Part shown: positions 35,637-42,539 of the stretch, in pieces
Layout: the number at the start of each line of letters is the position of its first letter
How positions within the stretch are numbered: the first letter of the stretch is position 1
NCBI GenBank assembly: GCA_900550445.1
Contig: URSF01000011.1
Span: 1-59,494, forward strand
Direction of reading: 5' to 3'
DNA: 59,494 bases
Source: an uncultured Rhodospirillaceae bacterium
GTDB lineage: Bacteria > Pseudomonadota > Alphaproteobacteria > CAAGCB01 > CAG-977
Program-made: the position numbers and the translations under genes
The notes under the pieces: generated by a model
What the model saw: the letters and a program-made list of their open reading frames with translations, nothing else
Databases searched by the model: none
Told to the model about the DNA's origin: nothing

Positions 35637-35999
35637 ATGGTTGTAAAATATGAAAAAGGCGCTTCGGACGTCCGTCCCTGGGGGACATGGGAAATTCTGG
35701 ATACGGGGGATCGCCACACGGTCAAACGGATTGTCGTTCGCCCGGGGCAGAAACTGTCCCTGCAAAGCCATGAATACCGTGACGAACACTGGATCATTAC
35801 CGAAGGAACGGCGAAAGTCACCAACGGCGACAAGATCATCACGGCAGGCCCCAACACGCCGATTTTTATCCCGGCAAAGGCCAAACACCGCATTGAAAAC
35901 GTCGGTTCCGAAAACGTTGTATTTATCGAAGTGCAGACCGGCGACACGCTGGACGAAGAAGATATCGTACGTTACGAAGACGTTTACGGACGCGTTTAA
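35637..35999 (+). CDS. cupin protein, mannose-6-phosphate isomerase type II-like
   Basis: 120 aa single cupin. RPWGTWEILDTGD, VKRIVVRPGQKLSLQSHEYRDEHWIITEGTA and PIFIPAKAKHRIEN match the C-terminal isomerase domain of ManC/AlgA-type bifunctional enzymes. The His and Glu metal ligands (SLQSHEYRDEHW, KHRIEN) are present. As a free domain it may interconvert fructose 6-phosphate and mannose 6-phosphate, but short stand-alone cupins often have other roles. Its stop overlaps the convergent comF stop. Confidence 0.85.
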   Translation: MVVKYEKGASDVRPWGTWEILDTGDRHTVKRIVVRPGQKLSLQSHEYRDEHWIITEGTAKVTNGDKIITAGPNTPIFIPAKAKHRIENVGSENVVFIEVQTGDTLDEEDIVRYEDVYGRV

Positions 36000-36619
36000 T
36001 TTTTTCCGACGGCTTTGCCGAACGTCAGCAGCCTGACTTCCGCGGCGCCGTTTTTTAACAGCAGCCGAGCGCAGGCGTCGGCGGTCGCACCCGTGGTTAC
36101 GACATCGTCAATCAGCACAACGGTTTTTCCCCTGACCGAACGATCCGGGTTAAAGGCGAATGCGTCTTTGACGTTTTCAAATCTTTCACGGCGCGTCCCC
36201 TGTTTCGGCGTAGATTTAACCCTTTTCAGCAAACGGGGATCCGACGGAACGGCGCAAATTTTTGAAACGGCCGCCGCCAGCACGGCCGCTTGATTGTACT
36301 TTCTGGCCAGCAGCCTTTTCCAATGCAAAGGAACGCAGGTCAGCACGTCGGCGCCGTCAAGCACTTCACCGCCCGCATTGACCATCATGCGCGCCAATAA
36401 AGGCGCCAGTTCCGTTTTGTCCGCATATTTCAAAGCCAAAATCAGCTGTTTGCTGGTATCGTCGTAAACAACGGCGGACGCTTTGCCCGGTTGATGCACG
36501 TGAATAAACTGCAGCCGCGAAAAACAATCCCCGCACAAAGCCCCCGGCGTTTCAATTTTTTTGGCGCAGACGGGGCACACCGGCGGGAAAAAAGCATTCA
36601 GCAATACGTCCAAAAACAT
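35996..36619 (-). CDS. comF: ComF family phosphoribosyltransferase-like protein
   Basis: Start at ATG 36619 (MFLDVLLNAFFPPVCPVC), as the longer frame begins at a TTG. 207 aa. N-terminal zinc-binding Cys pairs (CPVC and CGDC) and the PRTase motif VVLIDDVVTTGATADACA near the C-terminus, with LKYADKTELAPLLA and RKYNQAAVLA typical of ComF. Family members aid DNA uptake or nucleotide salvage. The role here is not defined. Confidence 0.88.
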   Translation of the reverse strand: MFLDVLLNAFFPPVCPVCAKKIETPGALCGDCFSRLQFIHVHQPGKASAVVYDDTSKQLILALKYADKTELAPLLARMMVNAGGEVLDGADVLTCVPLHWKRLLARKYNQAAVLAAAVSKICAVPSDPRLLKRVKSTPKQGTRRERFENVKDAFAFNPDRSVRGKTVVLIDDVVTTGATADACARLLLKNGAAEVRLLTFGKAVGKN

Positions 36620-36693
36620 AAAAATCTGTCCAACAAACAAAAATGTGATATAACGGAATAGTTTTCAGGTATTAAAATAACGGAAAAATCCAG

Positions 36694-37233
36694 ATGAAAA
36701 AACTGTTTTTATGTTTTCTTTCCCTAATCATATCCGGCGGCTGCGTTTCAGGTATGTACAGCCACCCCGTTGCCGAATTGTCCGTCAGTTTTATGGAACC
36801 GACGGATTGGAACGGCAAAATCTTTCCGGCAAATCAAGGCTGCCGGTTTCAGGGCGGACAAGGCAGCACGCCGGCCCTGTATGTATCCCGTATCCCGGAA
36901 CAGACAAACCTGCTGATTTTGGAAATCAATAATCTGGACGTACCGGAACTGGCCCAAAACGGAGGAAACGGTTCCATCGGTTTTTATCACAACGGCGAAT
37001 CTACGGCCGTTTTGCTGCCGGTACCGGGCGAAAGTTATTCTCTGCCCAGCTTCGCGTTTAAAGAAAAAGCCAGCCGGGTCAACGCCGCCAAGCCGTATCC
37101 TTATATGCCGCCCTGTCTTGAAAAACATCAGCGCTATACGGCGACGGTCAAAGCCGTAAAACGCACGGGGTCTTTTGACAAACAACAAACCGACGTTTTG
37201 GGAATAGGCGAAATTGATCTGGGAAAATACTAA
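36694..37233 (+). CDS. secreted protein, possibly a divergent PEBP/YbhB-like domain
   Basis: 179 aa with a signal sequence (LFLCFLSLIISGGC, weak lipobox). The rest fits loosely the phosphatidylethanolamine-binding protein plan: GSTPALYVSRIPEQTNLLIL for 'sPpl.w...p.gt.slal', and YPYMPPCLEKHQRYTATVKAVK for the conserved 'y.gPcPp.g.HrY.f.vyAl'. The central 'DpD.P' ligand loop is degraded (NLDVPELAQNGG), so it may not bind phosphate. It converges on the next gene and the stops overlap. Function unknown. Confidence 0.5.
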   Translation: MKKLFLCFLSLIISGGCVSGMYSHPVAELSVSFMEPTDWNGKIFPANQGCRFQGGQGSTPALYVSRIPEQTNLLILEINNLDVPELAQNGGNGSIGFYHNGESTAVLLPVPGESYSLPSFAFKEKASRVNAAKPYPYMPPCLEKHQRYTATVKAVKRTGSFDKQQTDVLGIGEIDLGKY

Positions 37234-38372
37234 AAACTGAATTTTTCGATTGAAGGATTTTTCGCGTCCTGAACGGACATGTTATCGAAATCTTCGTTTT
37301 CTATCGACAGGTCTTCCAGAACCAGCGAAGCGTCCAAAAACGAATCGGACAGATCGGCCTGCAGGGTTGCGCTGACGCCGGAAACACCCCACAGCAAAGC
37401 CTGTTCGTCATCGGGAATACCGTATTTTGTTACCAGCAACTTTAAAAATTCTTGCCGACGCTTGGTTTTAAAGTAATGCGCTTCGTCCGTCGTTCCCAAA
37501 GAATGATCCCCTTTGCTGACATAGCGAATACGGTACGCCTGATTTTCGGCAAAACGGCTGGCAAATTCCACGGTCAGCGTTTCGCGCCGGTCTTTGTTTT
37601 CAAAAACCAGCCGGCTGACATATTCGCTGTTGTTATACTGCGCGATTTCCTGAACGCAGCGTTTTCTGATATCATATTTAAACAACATCTGCTGCATGCA
37701 AAGGCGACGGTACTTCCATTCATTCAAAGTAGGAATTTTCCGGTCTTGAAATTTTACTGAAAATCCGGCGGACAGAGCCCTTTCCATTACTTCTTCGGGC
37801 GTCATTTTCAACCGGATTCCGGCAATATCGAACTTTAAAACATTTGTATCGGAAGCCCCCGTTTTTTTCGCGCGCATTTCAAACAAGGACAGATTTTCGT
37901 CTTCTCTGCGGCCGGCTTTTGATCCCAGATCCGGCAGAACCGGCGCCTTTCCCGAACCGATCAGCGGCAAAGAAGGCGTTCGCATTTCCTGCGGCCCGGC
38001 GTCAAGCAAATCAAACGTCTGCTGATTTTTTACCGCGGCCGACGGAGCGGAAGTTGCCGGAACCGGCTGATTTGCCGCCGTCGGAGCCGGAGCCGCGGCA
38101 GCGGAAACGGGAACGGACTGAACGGCCGGCGGATTCTGTCCGGTCTGCATATTCTGTCCGGCCGGCGCGGAAACCGGTTTTTCCGCAGAGGGAGCGTTTT
38201 TTAAAGCTTCGGCCTCTTCTTTTTTTCTTTCGGCTTCTTCTTTTTGCATTTTTTCAATTTCGGAAGATTCAAAGTCCTCTTCTTCAAACAAACCGTCCAG
38301 CAACTGCGCCGCGGCGCGGAACGGAGAAAAAAGAAACATCATGCCGAAAATAAAAACAAAAACGCGCTTCAT
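37230..38372 (-). CDS. secreted protein of unknown function with Pro/Ala-rich linker
   Basis: 380 aa. Signal peptide (1-22, FIFGMMFLFSPFRAAAQ). A Glu/Lys-rich coiled coil (about 38-58), a Pro/Ala/Gln linker (about 60-125), then a folded domain (about 180-370) that opens FDIAGIRLKMTPEEVMERALS, a motif seen where a helix-strand domain senses or stabilises envelope proteins (SmpA-like 'I.G.r.gmt.eev'). The rest has no recognised family. It is divergent from the LOG gene. Confidence 0.7.
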   Translation of the reverse strand: MKRVFVFIFGMMFLFSPFRAAAQLLDGLFEEEDFESSEIEKMQKEEAERKKEEAEALKNAPSAEKPVSAPAGQNMQTGQNPPAVQSVPVSAAAAPAPTAANQPVPATSAPSAAVKNQQTFDLLDAGPQEMRTPSLPLIGSGKAPVLPDLGSKAGRREDENLSLFEMRAKKTGASDTNVLKFDIAGIRLKMTPEEVMERALSAGFSVKFQDRKIPTLNEWKYRRLCMQQMLFKYDIRKRCVQEIAQYNNSEYVSRLVFENKDRRETLTVEFASRFAENQAYRIRYVSKGDHSLGTTDEAHYFKTKRRQEFLKLLVTKYGIPDDEQALLWGVSGVSATLQADLSDSFLDASLVLEDLSIENEDFDNMSVQDAKNPSIEKFSF

Positions 38373-38455
38373 TGCCTGTGCCGTAAGAAATGTTTAATAA
38401 ATCTTTCCTTATAATATGGTTATATCGTTACTTTTTCTTAAACGGGAATGCAAAA

Positions 38456-39037
38456 ATGTTTAAAATAAAATCTCTGGGCGTTTTCTGCGGTTCGGCCGAC
38501 GGTAAAAATCCCAGATATGTCAAAGACGCCTTAAAACTGGGAAAAATTCTGGCCGAAAATGATATCCGTCTGATTTACGGCGCGGGTCACGTCGGCATGA
38601 TGGGCGCCGTGGCAAAAGGCGCTTTGGACGCCGGCGGAACGGTCGTCGGCATTATCAACACCCTGCTGCAGGACAGGGAAGAACAAATTTTTCAATTAAG
38701 CGAACTGAAAATTCTGCCTTCTTTGCATATCCGTAAAGACGCCATGCTGGAATCTTCTGACGCTTTCTGCGTCCTGCCCGGCGGAATCGGCACTCTGGAC
38801 GAAATATTTGAAGTCATGACGTTAAAGCAGCTGGGCGAACACCGTAAACCGATTATCATGTATAATGCGGACGGTTTCTGGGAACCGCTGAGAAACGTGA
38901 TCGACACGTTGATCGACGCCGGTTATATCCGTCCCGAACACGCGCAGCTGCTGACATACGTTGACAGAATCGAAGACATTCTGCCGACGATCGAATCGGA
39001 ATTATCAGCGGACGAACAACATTCAAAAGCCGGTTAA
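38456..39037 (+). CDS. LOG family protein (TIGR00730), possible phosphoribohydrolase
   Basis: Start at ATG 38456 (MFKIKSLGVFCGSADG). The longer frame from 38390 adds a non-homologous hydrophobic run and has no RBS. 193 aa. LIYGAGHVGMMGAVAKGALDAGG and the motif PGGIGTLDEIFEVMT (PGGxGTxxE) are intact. Related enzymes release cytokinin-like bases from nucleotides. In bacteria many act as AMP/nucleotide nucleosidases. Exact substrate not known. Confidence 0.9.
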   Translation: MFKIKSLGVFCGSADGKNPRYVKDALKLGKILAENDIRLIYGAGHVGMMGAVAKGALDAGGTVVGIINTLLQDREEQIFQLSELKILPSLHIRKDAMLESSDAFCVLPGGIGTLDEIFEVMTLKQLGEHRKPIIMYNADGFWEPLRNVIDTLIDAGYIRPEHAQLLTYVDRIEDILPTIESELSADEQHSKAG

Positions 39038-39038
39038 A

Positions 39039-39926
39039 TCAGCGCGGCAGAACCAACGCCAGCGAAGAATATTCCGGCATCATCAGATAATTGCGGCTGA
39101 AAGCGATATCTATCAGGGAAGCGTCAAGCATTTTAATCAGGGCGGATTGCACTTTCGCAGCGCCCTGTTTTGCCGCCCCAAGCCCGTAAACGTCCCCTAA
39201 ACAACATTCTTCGCCTGCGATTACGGCGGCCGTATACTGCGTCATGGCATTCAGCATTTCCAGCGCGAAACCGTGCAGATAACGATAATCGACTTCTTTG
39301 CCCGCAGACAGCCACCGTCTGGCCATTTCGGTAGCGTTGCGCCCCATGTTGACAGCGACGGCCGCAATCGTGTCGAAAACGCCGGAATCTTTGCGCGCGA
39401 TTTTATCGGCCGCACAAACGCCGTTTTTTAAACGCGGCATGTCAATTGTCAGAAAAACGTCTTTTTGATTGTCTTTGTAAAGATACAGTGTATCGTTTTC
39501 CGCCGCGCAGAAAAAATAAGCGTACAAAGCTCTGGGCTGCAGCAGCTGATGTTTTCGTGACAAACAAATCAGCTTTTCCAAAACGGGAACGGCCTGCGCG
39601 GCGACCCAATGACACCAGTTTTCACGGCTGCCTTCTTTTTTAACGAATCCCCACTGGCGTTCAAACAGCGCCAATTCGTCCAGATAAGGGATCAAAGCGG
39701 CGATATCTTTTTGGGAAATCACTTTCGGCCGGTAATGAGGCACGTGAATCAACGGCAGAACCGCCTGCAATTCGTCGTCCTGCCCGTCAAACAGGTAATA
39801 AGGCAGTTCTTCTTCGGCCAAAGCCTGATGACGCGCCGTTCTGCCGGGTTCTTCTTCCGGTCCGAACAATGTGTCAACCAGTCGGCCGGCAGATATTTCT
39901 TTTTCATTTGCGGCGCTGTCGGTCAT
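39039..39926 (-). CDS. MetH activation-domain-like protein (degenerate, stand-alone)
   Basis: Start at ATG 39926 (MTDSAANEKEIS), which has AGGAAAC before it. 295 aa. From about residue 70 it follows the B12-dependent methionine synthase activation domain: ISQKDIAALIPYLDELALFERQWGF (here in two parts), ALYAYFFCAAENDTLYLY, CAADKIA, GVFDTIAAVAVNMGRNATEMARRWL, DYRYLHGFALEMLNAMTQYTAA and a late YLMMPEYSSLALVLP for the usual 'aM.PaaSvsG'. The SAM-binding R-x-x-PGYP...PDH segment is replaced by an unrelated VYGLGAAKQGAAK stretch. It therefore probably cannot reactivate cobalamin with SAM. Its own N-terminal about 65 residues are acidic. Function unknown. Confidence 0.6.
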   Translation of the reverse strand: MTDSAANEKEISAGRLVDTLFGPEEEPGRTARHQALAEEELPYYLFDGQDDELQAVLPLIHVPHYRPKVISQKDIAALIPYLDELALFERQWGFVKKEGSRENWCHWVAAQAVPVLEKLICLSRKHQLLQPRALYAYFFCAAENDTLYLYKDNQKDVFLTIDMPRLKNGVCAADKIARKDSGVFDTIAAVAVNMGRNATEMARRWLSAGKEVDYRYLHGFALEMLNAMTQYTAAVIAGEECCLGDVYGLGAAKQGAAKVQSALIKMLDASLIDIAFSRNYLMMPEYSSLALVLPR

Positions 39927-40048
39927 TGATGTTTCCTGTTTTGTTTTTCCGTTTAAAACTAAGGCAATACCTTTTAAAAAAAGTAAAAAAAGACTATAAA
40001 CTGTCAAAAAAACTTGTCTGTCGTTTTTCACGGCGTTAATCTGCGGCT

Positions 40049-40843
40049 ATGATGAAAAAGAGAACTTTGATTTTTATTTCTTTCCTGATCCTGCTGACCG
40101 CAGGGTGTGCGGCGGTTCCCAAAGATCCGGCGGCTCTGGCAGCTTATCAGGAGGCAAACGACCCTCTTGAACCGATGAACCGCAAAATTTTCGCTTTTAA
40201 CATGGCGGCGGACAAATACGCGCTGCGCCCGGTTGTCAAAGGATATCGGAAAATCACGACTCCGGGATTCAGATTAAAAGTACGGACTTTCCTGAGCAAC
40301 CTGAAAACGCCGTTGACGGTCGTTAACGATTTGCTGCAGCTGAACTTCAAAAACGCCGGGCGGGATTTGTCGCGTTTTGTCATTAACTCGACCATCGGTT
40401 TTCTGGGCGTGTATGACGTCGCGGACAGAATGGGCATCGCACCGAATTATCAGGGATTCGGAACGACCATGGCCGTCTGGGGCATACCATCGGGACCTTA
40501 TCTGGTTTTACCGTTTCTGGGACCGTCAAACGTACGCGACTTTACGGGAACCGCGGCAAACGTTGTGTTTGATCCGTTTACCTATGTTTCCTATCAAAAC
40601 GACAATGACGACGTGACCCGCGCTTTTTTAATCGCCGACGTTGTCGAAGCGGTCGCCGCTTATGAAAACAGTCTGGAACTGCTGGACGAAGGACGGAAAT
40701 CTTCGCTGGATTTTTATGCGTATATGCGTTCCATGTATCAGCAGTACCGCAAAAAAACAATCGAAAACGCCAAAGGAATCAAAACAGACGAAGACGGCAA
40801 GGCCGCTTACGAATTTTCTTTGGAAGACGAATTTGACGAATAG
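40049..40843 (+). CDS. mlaA: MlaA (VacJ) outer-membrane lipoprotein
   Basis: 264 aa. Lipobox LTAGC, so it is anchored at the outer membrane. Core signature NDPLEPMNRKIFAFN, LRPVVKGYRKITT, VRTFLSNLKTPLTVVNDLLQ, RFVINSTIGFLGVYDVADRMG and YLVLPFLGPSNVRDF. It removes mislaid phospholipids from the outer leaflet for retrograde transport. A longer Glu/Asp-rich tail ends it. It is followed after 9 bp by mlaC. Confidence 0.95.
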   Translation: MMKKRTLIFISFLILLTAGCAAVPKDPAALAAYQEANDPLEPMNRKIFAFNMAADKYALRPVVKGYRKITTPGFRLKVRTFLSNLKTPLTVVNDLLQLNFKNAGRDLSRFVINSTIGFLGVYDVADRMGIAPNYQGFGTTMAVWGIPSGPYLVLPFLGPSNVRDFTGTAANVVFDPFTYVSYQNDNDDVTRAFLIADVVEAVAAYENSLELLDEGRKSSLDFYAYMRSMYQQYRKKTIENAKGIKTDEDGKAAYEFSLEDEFDE

Positions 40844-40852
40844 AGGCAATCC

Positions 40853-41467
40853 ATGAAAAAACTGATTATTCTGGCTTTTTGCGCTTTGATGGCTGCGACT
40901 TCGGCCAGGGCGGCGGACACTGCCGGCGCAGAGGCTTTCGCTCAAAAACTGGCGGACGAAATCATGCGCGACGTTGTAAAATCCAAAACGTCTCTGGAAC
41001 AAAAACAAAACGCTTTCCGCAAGATATTCCTGTCTGCCGTCAATATTAAATCTACGGCGCGTTTTACACTGGGACGATACGCCAGAACCGCGGATCCGGA
41101 ACAGCTGCAGGCTTATACGAACGCGCTGACAAACAACATTATTTACACCTGGACGGAACGCTTCAACAACTACGCCGGCGAAACAATCGCGTTTAACGGC
41201 AGCAGAAAAAGCGACGGCGGCGATTTTTATGTCACATCGAAAATAGATATTCCCAATACGGAAAACGACGTGGAAATCATCTGGCGAATCGTCGATAAAA
41301 AAGACGAATTAAAACTGGCCGATCTGGTTGTCGAAGGCGTCAGCATGCTGATGAGCTATCGCAACGAATACACGTCCGTTTTACAGCAAAACGGCGGAGA
41401 TATCGCAGCTTTGGTCAAACAGCTGACGGCAAAAAACGAAACGCTGAAAAAGCCGGCGGCGAAATAA
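40853..41467 (+). CDS. mlaC: MlaC periplasmic phospholipid carrier
   Basis: 204 aa with a signal peptide (IILAFCALMAATSARA). Tol_Tol_Ttg2 fold: KIFLSAVNIKSTARFTLGRY, LTNNIIYTWTERFNNYAGE, KIDIPNTENDVEIIWRIVDKKDELKLADLVVEGVSM. It ferries lipid from MlaA to the inner-membrane MlaFEDB complex, whose genes are not in this window. A terminator follows at 41483. Confidence 0.94.
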   Translation: MKKLIILAFCALMAATSARAADTAGAEAFAQKLADEIMRDVVKSKTSLEQKQNAFRKIFLSAVNIKSTARFTLGRYARTADPEQLQAYTNALTNNIIYTWTERFNNYAGETIAFNGSRKSDGGDFYVTSKIDIPNTENDVEIIWRIVDKKDELKLADLVVEGVSMLMSYRNEYTSVLQQNGGDIAALVKQLTAKNETLKKPAAK

Positions 41468-41482
41468 ACGCCTGCAAGAGGA

Positions 41483-41510
41483 TAAGGGATTGACAATCCC
41501 TTATTTTTTT
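41483..41510 (+). terminator. intrinsic terminator of mlaA-mlaC
   Basis: TAAGGGATT (41483-41491), loop GAC, AATCCCTTA (41495-41503), then seven T. It isolates mlaC from rpsD. Confidence 0.85.
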
Positions 41511-41626
41511 GCCAAACTTCGAACCCTATTTCCGAGAATGCGGACGGTTCGCCGCCCCGCTGCCCCTGAAATATCGGGCGCAGACTATCGGGACAACAAC
41601 AATAAATATGTGGAGTACATTAATCT

Positions 41627-42241
41627 ATGTCAAAGCGTTTAGCTGCAAAATTCAAAATTAACCGCCGTTTGGGCGTTAATTTGTGGGGCAGAGCCAAAAG
41701 CCCCGTCAACCGCCGCGAATACGGTCCGGGTCAGCACGGTCAGCACAAAGGTAAACCGACCGACTACGGTACACAGCTGCTGGCAAAACAGAAATTAAAG
41801 GGATATTACGGCAACGTTTCCGAAAAACAGCTGCGTAAATATTACGCCGAAGCGATCCGTCGTACAGGCGACACGTCCGAACATCTGATCGGTCTGCTGG
41901 AAAGCCGTCTGGACGCGATTGTTTACCGTATGAAATTTGTTCCCAGCGTTTTCGCCGCCCGTCAGTTTGTCAACCACGGCCATATTCTGGTCAACGGCAA
42001 ACGCGTCAACATTCCGTCCTATCAGGTAAAGGAAGGCGACGAAATTTCCATTCGTGAAAAGTCACGTCAGCTGGCAATCGTTCTGGAAGCCGAAGCTTCC
42101 GCCGAACGCGACGTTCCCGAATACATGGAAGTCGATCACAAAGCGGGCAAAGGAACTTTCCTGCATGTGCCCAAGCTGGCCGATGTTCCGTACCCGGTAC
42201 AGATGGAACCGAATCTGGTCGTCGAATTTTACTCCCGTTAA
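41627..42241 (+). CDS. rpsD: 30S ribosomal protein S4
   Basis: 204 aa. Begins MSKRLAAKFKINRRLGVNLWG. The S4 RNA-binding domain (LLESRLDAIVYRMKFVPSVFAARQF, two parts, then VNHGHILVNGKRVNIPSYQV) follows. It initiates 16S rRNA assembly. It stands alone between two terminators, as in other alphaproteobacteria. The leader 41511-41626 has some pairing potential (CCCTGAAATATCGGG...ATCGGG) but I cannot call a known r-protein leader. Confidence 0.97.
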   Translation: MSKRLAAKFKINRRLGVNLWGRAKSPVNRREYGPGQHGQHKGKPTDYGTQLLAKQKLKGYYGNVSEKQLRKYYAEAIRRTGDTSEHLIGLLESRLDAIVYRMKFVPSVFAARQFVNHGHILVNGKRVNIPSYQVKEGDEISIREKSRQLAIVLEAEASAERDVPEYMEVDHKAGKGTFLHVPKLADVPYPVQMEPNLVVEFYSR

Positions 42242-42261
42242 TCCGGAGTATCTATATTTGC

Positions 42262-42293
42262 AAAAGCCTCCCTTTTCAGGGGGGCTTTTTTTA
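42262..42293 (+). terminator. intrinsic terminator of rpsD
   Basis: AAAAGCCTCCC (42262-42272) pairs with GGGGGGCTTTT, followed by more T to 42292. One G-U pair in the stem. Confidence 0.85.
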
Positions 42294-42311
42294 TTACGAA
42301 ACACAATGTGC

Positions 42312-42475
42312 ATTCGAGCACCGGAAGCGGCCGTACGGTTGGCCTGTTCCGCCACGGGTTGATTTTAGAGGTCAAATGAAGGAAGAACCGGCGCGCAGAA
42401 GCGCAAGCGTACTTCGGCGTACGCGCGCATTCGAGCACCGGAAGCGACCGTACAGTTGACCTCTAAAATCAACCC
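42312..42475. repeat. dispersed palindromic element, copy B (between rpsD and fliK)
   Basis: A unit ATTCGAGCACCGGAAGCGGCC (first 20 bases from 42312) recurs at 42429 (117 bp on). Arms GGGTTGATTTTAGAGGTCAA (42356-42375) and TTGACCTCTAAAATCAACCC (42456-42475) are perfect 20-bp inverted repeats. The core has the same GCGTAC-TTCGGC-GTACGC hairpin as copy A. Where the arms differ from copy A, both sides change so pairing is kept. The right arm ends nine bases before the sigma-54 promoter. Confidence 0.85.
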
Positions 42476-42483
42476 GCTTTTTT

Positions 42484-42499
42484 TGGCACGCTAATTGCA
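42484..42499 (+). promoter_or_regulatory. sigma-54 promoter of fliK-flgD-flgE
   Basis: TGGCACG (42484-42490), 4 bases, TTGCA (42495-42499): a match to the -24/-12 consensus TGGCACG-N4-TTGC at every position. Transcription would start near 42511, about 29 bases before the fliK ATG. It implies RpoN plus an enhancer-binding protein, most likely the FlbD-type regulator at 54160. Confidence 0.85.
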
Positions 42500-42539
42500 T
42501 TTCCATATACGAGTTCATTTTTTCTAAGGAAAAACCGCT

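Noticed and set aside
41511..41626. Known ribosomal-protein leader before rpsD
   Set aside because: Some pairing potential exists, but I could not fit a recognised S4 leader structure.
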